A stretch of 8,947 nucleotides of DNA from Thermoguttaceae bacterium (lineage in GTDB: Bacteria; Planctomycetota; Planctomycetia; Pirellulales; Thermoguttaceae), in NCBI GenBank assembly GCA_028695865.1, contig JAQVID010000090.1, positions 1 to 8,947 on the forward strand, read 5' to 3'. How positions within the stretch are numbered: position 1 is the first letter of the stretch; each line of letters opens with the position of its first letter. Position numbers and translations under genes: made by a program. A model generated the notes under the pieces. That model was not told where the DNA came from and did no database searches. It saw only the letters and a list, made by a program, of their open reading frames with translations. Shown one piece after another: positions 1-5,754 of the stretch.

Positions 1-178
1 GATGCACGTTGAATTTGCTTATCCGACGCAAACCATATATAATATTCCCGCGACGGATGAGATGATCGAAACGGACGAGCCCGCCTTGACGGACGTTCAG
101 GCTTGTGCCATTGCCGACGAAATTGTTGACTCCGAACGAGCCGCCCAAAAACTGAAAGAGGCGGCCAAAGCGAACTAA
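1..178 (+). CDS. C-terminal fragment of an MscS-family mechanosensitive channel
   Basis: This is the 3' end of a gene entering from the left edge. Frame 2 is open from the edge to a TAA at 176-178, giving 58 visible residues. The segment VEFAYPTQTIY at the start matches what I know as the end of the cytoplasmic beta/alpha domain of MscS-type channels, where an F-A-[YF]-P-[ST]-Q-T-I-Y/H sequence lies near the C-terminus. Such channels sit in the inner membrane and release solutes on hypo-osmotic shock. After the motif comes an acidic, then Ala/Lys-rich tail (residues about 20-58) that looks like a short helix and is probably family-variable. The methionine codon at 2-4 is presumably internal, because the motif is far from any MscS N-terminus. 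The gene converges with the redox fusion, leaving 94 bases between the stop codons and no convincing terminator. Identification rests on one motif. Confidence 0.6.
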   Translation, partial: MHVEFAYPTQTIYNIPATDEMIETDEPALTDVQACAIADEIVDSERAAQKLKEAAKAN

Positions 179-272
179 ACCGATGTATTCGTGTTTTCGT
201 ACTGCGCTAGTTCCGCCTGACGACCTGTTTGCGGCCCCTTGAGACCGCGTCGAGGTACACTGCCTGTCCGGT

Positions 273-3113
273 TTATTTTTTTCCGGAAATATTGCGGGAT
301 TTCAGATCGTCGGCCAATCGGGCCAGACCTTCTTCCGTGGAGATACGCGGAGTATAGCCGAAATCGCGTTGGGCACGACTAATATCGAACCAGTATGACT
401 GGGCCAATTGTGTGGCGAGAAATCGCGTCATGGGCGGTTCGTCTTTCAATCGCAAGAAGCGATACAGGCATTCGTAACACCATCCGATTCGCCAAGCAGC
501 TTTAAAGGAAACAGAGCGATGAACCTGTTCCAGACCGACGAGTTCCAGAATGCGATTAATCCAATCCCAACAGTTGACCGGTTGGCCTTGAGAAATGTAA
601 TAAGCATTCCCGGCGACAGGTCCTGTGGGCGTGAGGGCGTCTGCGGCAAGCAGGTGCGCATCGGCGGCGTTTTCGACATACACCATATCGAGCAGGTTGG
701 TTCCATCGCCAACGCGAGTTAATTGACCGGCTTGAGCACGCTTGATAAGACGCGGAATCAGGTGGTGATCGTGTGGTCCCCAAATGAGTCTTGGCCGAAT
801 GGCACAGGTTAAAAGTTGTTTGGAACCATCGGCGGTTGGACTTTTATTTGCCTGTAATACCATGCGTTCGGCAATGGCTTTGGTCTCAGGATAAAACGAA
901 AGATAATGCTTCGGATAAGGAGTTGATTCGTTCACGCCATTCTGCGGCAAACCGCTGTCGGTAACGCTTGGACTGCTCGTGTAGACAAGACGCTCAACAT
1001 TATTTTCCCGGCAGGCGTCCAGAACGTGCTTCGTACCAAGCACATTGGTATCGTAAAACGGACGACGATTGACCGATATTCCGGGCAAAGAAGCCGTATG
1101 AAAAACAATATCCATACCGCGGCACGCATTGGCGACGTCAGGCCACTGCCGCAAATCGCCTCGAATGATTTCAACGCCCCGGGCAGCCAGATCGGGATAG
1201 TCGCCCCGGCAGAAAATTCGAACGTGAGCGCCGCGAGCCAAAAGCCGTTCGACAATATAAGTTCCCAGAAAGCCTCCGCCCCCGGTGACCAGCGCTTGCA
1301 TGTTGTTCCGGTTTGAGTTGATTTTTTTCGTGGCGGGGTGTGGATACTCCTGATTCGTACTGGCAGGCAAGGCAGGAGTTGAAGCCGGCACGGTATTAGC
1401 CGTACAAGACTTTCCTGCCAGGGTCAAAGCACCCGTGGGACACGCTTCGGCGCAGAGACGCCCTGTCTTCTGAAGTCCTTCTTCAAGACTTCGATCAAAC
1501 GGAACGTTCATTTGAACATCGAACCCGCGACCGATAAACGTTAAACCATAAGGCTCGCCGAACTTTTCCGCAATTCGAATGCACAGTCCACACTTAATAC
1601 ATTTGCCCGGCTCGAAGAAAACGTTACCGCCGCGCTCGATGCGAATGTGTTGTCTGAAATCCGATGTGAATCGGGAAGGGGCAAGATCGAGTTTCGACGC
1701 CTCCTGTAATAAGCGACATTTGTCGCGTCCGCGGCAATCGCAGTGCAAACATCGACCGGCCTGACGTTGAACTTCTTCCGTCGAATAATCATCTGTGCCC
1801 GCGTCCGCAGGTTCCACACGCGCAGCCGCCAGAGCGTATCTTCCCAAAGCCTCAAGTTCGTCTCCCTGTGGCTGTTTCACATGGACGGAAAACGGAGCCG
1901 ATAGCGGTTGCGCTTTGCCTGTCGCAAGCCAGGTCAGAACAGAATGGGCAACGTCGCGACCATCCGCCGCCGAACGGACATAAGGAGTTTTGCCCCGGAG
2001 TGCCGTTCCCACAGCGAAAAGCCCCGGTATATTGGAAACGCCGGATTTCGAATCGAACTTGAAACATTGATTGACCGGAGCAATGGGAACTTGTCCGGAA
2101 GTCTCTGCTTCCGTTTTATTTTCATTCATACCGGTTGCCAAAACGACAGCGGCATATTCATTGAGCGCGGCGTTCATGAACGATGTATCATACCACGGAA
2201 CGGATTCGTTCAGTCGCAATTCAATTCGGTGATCGTTTCCGACGGACAGGAGATGATTGATTTCCAACTCAAGGACTTCCGGGGGCAGAACACCACCGTC
2301 AATTGCGTTGAGTCGGCCTCCGCAAACGTCTTTCTGCTCAAAAAGTGTAACGTGACAACCTTGAACGGCCAAATGAAACGCGGTGCAAAGGCCCGAAATT
2401 CCAGCGCCCAGGACGGCAATATGTTTGTTGGTGCAAGGCTTGACGTTTAAGACGGTATCGACATCGACTTTTCCCAGAACAGTATCGGCGACATAACGTT
2501 TGAGTTGGCAGATGGAAACGGCTTCGTCAAGTTTGTCGCGACGACATACCCGTTCGCAAGGACGCGAACAGATTCGCCCCAGTATGGCCGGAATGGGCAT
2601 CGCCTGCCATATCGTCTGAATGGCCAGATCAAGACGATTGTCGGCGATTTCACGAAGCATTCGGGGAATATCCAGACGAGTAGGACAGGCAAGTCGGCAT
2701 GGGGCTTCGCAGTCGCCCACGTGATCGCTTAGCAGAAGTTCGAATGCTGTTCGACGCAGCGCAACAAGCTCCGGCGTGTCGCACTCAACGACCATACCCT
2801 GGGTCACTTGAGCTGTACACGACGGGGTAATTCGCCCGTTGATCTTGACTAAACAAACCTGACACGAGGCGGGAACGATTCGAAAATTCGCGGATTCAGA
2901 ATGATTGGATTCAGAATGATTGGTATCCGGAACGACGCTCGAAGTATGCTCTTGCGTTGTATTCGTCTGATCCTGCGTTTTTTGGCCAAGGCGATCCGAC
3001 ATAAAAAAACAAAGCGTCGGGATCGAGTGGCCCGCCTGTTGGGCCGCTTCCAAAACCGTCATGTCAGGCGACACTTCCACGGGTTGGTTATCGATTGTGA
3101 TCGTAAACGTCAT
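273..3113 (-). CDS. Fused iron-sulfur/flavin oxidoreductase with C-terminal OleD/3-beta-HSD-like SDR domain
   Basis: A single 946-residue reading frame joins two enzymes. Residues 1-110 form a plant-type 2Fe-2S domain (C35, C84, C87, C99). Residues 115-210 form the cysteine-rich helical domain of the GltD/dihydropyrimidine dehydrogenase type (C135, C139, C143, C182, C186, C190). Residues 230-396 are a Rossmann flavin domain (GAGISG at 236-241) that lacks the GltD NAD(P)H subdomain. Residues 455-466 hold a C-x2-C-x-C-x5-C motif. Residues 505-562 resemble the NuoG/hydrogenase ferredoxin region (C505, C508, C511, C554, C558, then PTGAL). Residues 570-604 are a Pro/Ser/Thr/Asn linker. Residues 605-946 are an extended SDR with TGGGGFLG (610-617), S713/S714 and Y741-x3-K745, close to OleD/3-beta-hydroxysteroid dehydrogenases. 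The domain order is visible; substrates are unknown. The start follows the esterase stop by 6 bases without a clear ribosome site, suggesting coupled translation. Met605 (ATG at 1301-1299) could be a second start for the SDR, although no Shine-Dalgarno site precedes it. Confidence 0.85.
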   Translation of the reverse strand: MTFTITIDNQPVEVSPDMTVLEAAQQAGHSIPTLCFFMSDRLGQKTQDQTNTTQEHTSSVVPDTNHSESNHSESANFRIVPASCQVCLVKINGRITPSCTAQVTQGMVVECDTPELVALRRTAFELLLSDHVGDCEAPCRLACPTRLDIPRMLREIADNRLDLAIQTIWQAMPIPAILGRICSRPCERVCRRDKLDEAVSICQLKRYVADTVLGKVDVDTVLNVKPCTNKHIAVLGAGISGLCTAFHLAVQGCHVTLFEQKDVCGGRLNAIDGGVLPPEVLELEINHLLSVGNDHRIELRLNESVPWYDTSFMNAALNEYAAVVLATGMNENKTEAETSGQVPIAPVNQCFKFDSKSGVSNIPGLFAVGTALRGKTPYVRSAADGRDVAHSVLTWLATGKAQPLSAPFSVHVKQPQGDELEALGRYALAAARVEPADAGTDDYSTEEVQRQAGRCLHCDCRGRDKCRLLQEASKLDLAPSRFTSDFRQHIRIERGGNVFFEPGKCIKCGLCIRIAEKFGEPYGLTFIGRGFDVQMNVPFDRSLEEGLQKTGRLCAEACPTGALTLAGKSCTANTVPASTPALPASTNQEYPHPATKKINSNRNNMQALVTGGGGFLGTYIVERLLARGAHVRIFCRGDYPDLAARGVEIIRGDLRQWPDVANACRGMDIVFHTASLPGISVNRRPFYDTNVLGTKHVLDACRENNVERLVYTSSPSVTDSGLPQNGVNESTPYPKHYLSFYPETKAIAERMVLQANKSPTADGSKQLLTCAIRPRLIWGPHDHHLIPRLIKRAQAGQLTRVGDGTNLLDMVYVENAADAHLLAADALTPTGPVAGNAYYISQGQPVNCWDWINRILELVGLEQVHRSVSFKAAWRIGWCYECLYRFLRLKDEPPMTRFLATQLAQSYWFDISRAQRDFGYTPRISTEEGLARLADDLKSRNISGKK
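2892..2921. repeat. Two tandem copies of a 15-bp unit inside the redox gene
   Basis: The unit GGATTCAGAATGATT occurs at 2892-2906 and again at 2907-2921 with no mismatch; the next two bases (GG) begin a third copy that then diverges. Because 15 is a multiple of three, the frame is kept, and the encoded peptide reads NHSES twice (residues 65-74). The repeat lies in the low-complexity insertion of the 2Fe-2S domain, so it is a likely slippage-type expansion in a loop. Confidence 0.9.
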
Positions 3114-3119
3114 ATTACT

Positions 3120-4076
3120 TCACTTGTTCAATGTATTTTGTTCACCAAGCCATTGAATGCATTCGGCCTGCCATTTGTCCCAACTGGGACCTTTATATCC
3201 GTTAAGTCCGTGACCTCCATTTGCAAGTTCAACGTATCGGACACTGCGACCGAATTTCTTCATGCTATCGACGAAACTTGTACTGTTGACAATGGGAACC
3301 GTGCGGTCGTCAACGGCATGGGCCAGGAAGACGGGGGGCGTGTCCGGACCAACCTGCTTCTCGTTGGAGAACATAATGATCATTTCTTCGGTCTGATTTT
3401 TGCCGAGCAGGTTATTCTTTGTTCCGGCATGCGTTTTATCCGTGAGCGTTACGACCGGATAAATGAGAATGCCAAAGTCAGGTCGGGAAGAAACACGTCG
3501 AATTGGATCAGCATCATTTGGACGGCCCTGATCGAAATGAGTTACCGCCGTTGAGGCCAGATGTCCGCCCGCGGAAAAACCAATGATTCCGATAGCCTGG
3601 GTACGAACATGAAATCGTTCGGCATTTGCGCGAACGTATCGAATGGCCCGACCGGCATCGGCAAGTGGAACAAACGGGCGACCGTCAGGCAATCGGTATT
3701 CAAGAACGAAGCCCGCGATTCCGTGCGCGTTTAACCACTTGGCGATTTTGTATCCTTCAGGCACAATACACAACGCGCGATAGCCCCCACCGGGACAGAT
3801 GATCACGCCTTGCCCCGTTGCCTTGGTCGCATCCGGTAAAAAGACGTGAAGCTTGACTTCAACCTTTTCGAACATTCCCGGGCCGTACCAGGCTCCTTGC
3901 GGCCAAATATTGATGGTCTCGTTTGCGTCGGCACTCTGCGGCAGGGGCGTCTTGGCCTGTTTGGCAGGTGATCCGGACCCGGCGGCAAGTACGGCCGTAC
4001 TTGCCGTATACATCGCAATACAAAACACAAGGGAACAAAACAGGAACACTTTAAAGTGTTGAAGTCCGTTTTTCAT
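3120..4076 (-). CDS. Secreted alpha/beta-hydrolase, probable carbohydrate esterase
   Basis: The 318-residue product starts with a Sec signal peptide: MKNG, a hydrophobic core at about 8-30, and likely cleavage after AVLA. The mature enzyme has the alpha/beta-hydrolase hallmarks of the BD-FAE/acetylxylan-esterase-like group: oxyanion-hole segment PGGGY (95-99), nucleophile elbow GFSAGGH with S168, acid D256 or D257 in the VDDRTVP segment, and catalytic H289 in GGHG. It probably hydrolyses acyl esters on sugars or polysaccharides in the periplasm or outside the cell; the true substrate cannot be read from the sequence. The frame is open for 99 more codons upstream, but I chose 4076 because it begins the signal peptide and follows an AAGGA. 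The longer version would overlap the ribokinase. The gene lies 128 bases after the ribokinase and 6 bases before the redox fusion, so the three are probably co-transcribed. C19 is not in a good lipobox, so a lipoprotein is unlikely. Confidence 0.85.
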   Translation of the reverse strand: MKNGLQHFKVFLFCSLVFCIAMYTASTAVLAAGSGSPAKQAKTPLPQSADANETINIWPQGAWYGPGMFEKVEVKLHVFLPDATKATGQGVIICPGGGYRALCIVPEGYKIAKWLNAHGIAGFVLEYRLPDGRPFVPLADAGRAIRYVRANAERFHVRTQAIGIIGFSAGGHLASTAVTHFDQGRPNDADPIRRVSSRPDFGILIYPVVTLTDKTHAGTKNNLLGKNQTEEMIIMFSNEKQVGPDTPPVFLAHAVDDRTVPIVNSTSFVDSMKKFGRSVRYVELANGGHGLNGYKGPSWDKWQAECIQWLGEQNTLNK

Positions 4077-4087
4077 TTTTTCGTTTT

Positions 4088-4092
4088 TCCTT
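4088..4092 (-). promoter_or_regulatory. Ribosome binding site of the esterase gene
   Basis: On the minus strand AAGGA lies 11 bases before the ATG at 4076-4074. It supports the short start over the upstream in-frame ATG at 4373. The spacing is slightly long. Confidence 0.5.
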
Positions 4093-4174
4093 ATTATCAG
4101 GGTGGGTCTTGAAATATTCTCTTTAGTTTTTCTGCTTGTTTTCCCGGGTTTGGTCCGGTTTTTTATCGTGCGGA

Positions 4175-4199
4175 GCATGCCGGCCAAACACCGGCTTGC
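4175..4199 (-). other. Hairpin between the ribokinase and esterase genes
   Basis: GCCGG at 4179-4183 pairs with CCGGC at 4191-4195 around a 7-base loop. After one T-T mismatch, three more pairs (4175-4177 with 4197-4199) extend the stem. It starts just after the ribokinase stop. In the minus-strand transcript it is followed by an A-rich rather than a U-rich run, so it is not a typical intrinsic terminator. It may protect the mRNA end or adjust expression between the two genes. Confidence 0.5.
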
Positions 4200-4204
4200 A
4201 GAAA

Positions 4205-5182
4205 CTAGGAGTTCTTCGGCGAGAGGGGGATAGGAAATTTTGTTCTCAAAGCATCTGTTTCTTTTTTCAGGTCCGCTGCGCGCACAAACGAAGGTTGCGC
4301 TCCTTCGTACGTTACGCTGATAGCCGCAACAACAGTGGCGTATGTGGCCGCTACACAAAGCGGATAGTTCCAAGCCAACGCATGAGCCACCGCGGCAGAG
4401 AAAACATCGCCTGCCCCTGTGGTATCAACAGCGATCACAGGCAGCGGGTCAATCTCAAAGCCCGGTTCCGGCGGATCGACGCAGTAGGTTTTCCAACTGC
4501 CTCGCGTAATGACGACTTTTTTCACGCCGCGGTCCAACAGGATTTTTGCCGCCTCTACTTCCGAATTTTCAGCATAAATATGAACTTTGACTCCGGTCAA
4601 TTGAAACGCTTCGCGCTCGTTGGGGGTGATGCAATATACATTTTTGAGGAGCGATTCCGGTAAAGGCACCGTGGGAGCGGGAGCCGGGTTCAAAAAGACC
4701 GGAACACCTGCCTCCGCCGCAATCTTTGCCGCGTATTCCACGGTCTCAAGTGGTACTTCCAATTGCATGACAAGCATGTCCGCCGACTTGATTGCCGAGG
4801 CCGCCTGATCGATATGAGCGGGCGTCAGTTTGGCATTGGCGCCTGACGCCACAGAAATAAGATTCTCACCCGACCTGCCGACAAGAACCAGGGCGATTCC
4901 GCTGGATGAATCTTCCAGGCTCGTTACATAGGTCGTATCAATACCTTCTTTTTTGTATTGTTCCAGCGACTGTCGTCCATACTCGTCTTGACCTACACAC
5001 GAGACAAAGACAACATTAGCTCCAAGTCGGGCCAAAGCCACAGCTTGATTGGCCCCTTTGCCGCCAGGAGCGGTATAGAATGAACCTCCGGTTACCGTCT
5101 CTCCCACCGCGGGAATACGTAATGATTTTATGACCATGTCCGTATTGGAACTTCCGACAACGACAATATTTGGTTCCCACAT
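4205..5182 (-). CDS. rbsK: Ribokinase (PfkB family)
   Basis: This 325-residue cytoplasmic kinase phosphorylates D-ribose to ribose 5-phosphate using ATP, feeding the pentose phosphate pathway. Both PfkB signatures are present: GGKGANQAVALARLGA (from 40) and DTTGAGD (253-259), with D259 as the catalytic base. Ribose-contact residues known from E. coli RbsK appear conserved: N13 and D15 in SSNTD, the GGKGAN loop, E142 in QLE, and N188 in TPNE. NPAPAP at 165-170 and GAQPSF at 295-300 are also typical. The length fits the family (about 300-330). I chose the ATG at 5182 because AAGGAGA precedes it with 8-base spacing and the protein begins directly at the first beta strand; an in-frame ATG at 5224 would add 14 unconserved residues. 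A good promoter lies about 55 bases upstream. No ribose transporter, RbsD or repressor is visible nearby. Another furanose or nucleoside sugar remains possible, but the motifs favour ribose. Confidence 0.92.
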   Translation of the reverse strand: MWEPNIVVVGSSNTDMVIKSLRIPAVGETVTGGSFYTAPGGKGANQAVALARLGANVVFVSCVGQDEYGRQSLEQYKKEGIDTTYVTSLEDSSSGIALVLVGRSGENLISVASGANAKLTPAHIDQAASAIKSADMLVMQLEVPLETVEYAAKIAAEAGVPVFLNPAPAPTVPLPESLLKNVYCITPNEREAFQLTGVKVHIYAENSEVEAAKILLDRGVKKVVITRGSWKTYCVDPPEPGFEIDPLPVIAVDTTGAGDVFSAAVAHALAWNYPLCVAATYATVVAAISVTYEGAQPSFVRAADLKKETDALRTKFPIPLSPKNS

Positions 5183-5190
5183 ATCAATAA

Positions 5191-5197
5191 TCTCCTT
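5191..5197 (-). promoter_or_regulatory. Strong ribosome binding site of rbsK
   Basis: AAGGAGA on the minus strand ends 8 bases before the ATG at 5182-5180. It is the best Shine-Dalgarno match in the window and fixes the rbsK start. Confidence 0.8.
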
Positions 5198-5235
5198 CGT
5201 TGCTGTTTGACAACCCGACGACAATGAACAACATG

Positions 5236-5263
5236 ATTATATAGTCAATTTTAACCAAAACAA
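5236..5263 (-). promoter_or_regulatory. Probable sigma-70-type promoter for the rbsK unit
   Basis: On the minus strand a perfect TATAAT (5236-5241) is preceded, after 16 bases, by TTGTTT (5258-5263; 3 of 6 to TTGACA). The expected start near 5229 gives a leader of about 47 bases that includes the AAGGAGA site. No clear operator palindrome was seen next to it. Confidence 0.5.
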
Positions 5264-5720
5264 GCCTTGTACGCAACAGAAACGAAGGACCTCACCCCAT
5301 TTTTTTAAGAAATTTTTTCGGGCAGTGAGATTTGTGTTCTTTCGATCATGAATAGAGAGCATAATCAAACTTGATGTCAGTAACCAGGTAAAATGATTTA
5401 CGCTCATCTGTGCCTGATAACATGTTGCGCACAAAAAATGCCCGGAAGGAAAAACAACCAAGAACATAATTGGGAGCCCGAACGATCCAATGCGGTATCC
5501 TGGAAAGCGGAATACATGATCATTTTCTCCACTTAAATGGTCCGAAAATGCTATACTTATCCCGATTTCTTTTGGAACAGGAACCCTTCGAGCTTATGTA
5601 TCGACTCCCCCGGATGTTAACCGTAGGTGCCTTCCCTCCCGAGCGCTTTTATATTAACACAGGTTGACCGCTCTTGCAAGCTTTTTCTTGGCCTCCCGTG
5701 AGAATTCGTCCAAAATAGTC

Positions 5721-5754
5721 AAAAAAAAACGCGGATGCGGTATTTCTTGCGTTT
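5721..5754 (-). terminator. Intrinsic terminator after the SH3 gene
   Basis: In the minus-strand transcript AAACGC (5754-5749) pairs with GCGUUU (5732-5727) around a 16-base loop, and an uninterrupted run of nine U (5729-5721) overlaps the end of the stem. The first arm overlaps the TAA stop codon. The stem is short (6 bp), so strength is uncertain, but position and U-tract fit. Confidence 0.55.

Larger units (their letters stand above)
5183..5752. other. 570-base intergenic region between the SH3 gene and rbsK
   Basis: The right end holds the terminator of the SH3 gene and the left end the rbsK promoter and leader. Between about 5265 and 5720 I see no recognisable gene. Reading frames of 39-76 codons occur on both strands (for example 5237-5467 minus and 5470-5667 plus), but none resembles a family I know. 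One 39-codon minus-strand frame (5523-5404) follows a GGAG and carries a short hydrophobic run; it is noted as a possibility only. A decayed gene or an unrecognised small RNA cannot be excluded. Confidence 0.6.

Noticed and set aside
231..287. Terminator between the convergent genes
   Set aside because: GCGG/CCGC (231-248) and TCCGG/CCGGA (267-287) can pair weakly, but neither stem is followed by a T-tract in the right direction, and the second overlaps the redox gene end.
2901..3554. 217-codon plus-strand frame across the esterase/redox junction
   Set aside because: It lies antisense to two well-supported genes, and its product has no recognisable motif.
4077..4373. 99-codon N-terminal extension of the esterase frame
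   Set aside because: It would overlap the 3' end of rbsK, has no enzyme-like sequence, and places the clear signal peptide internally; the ATG at 4076 has an AAGGA upstream.
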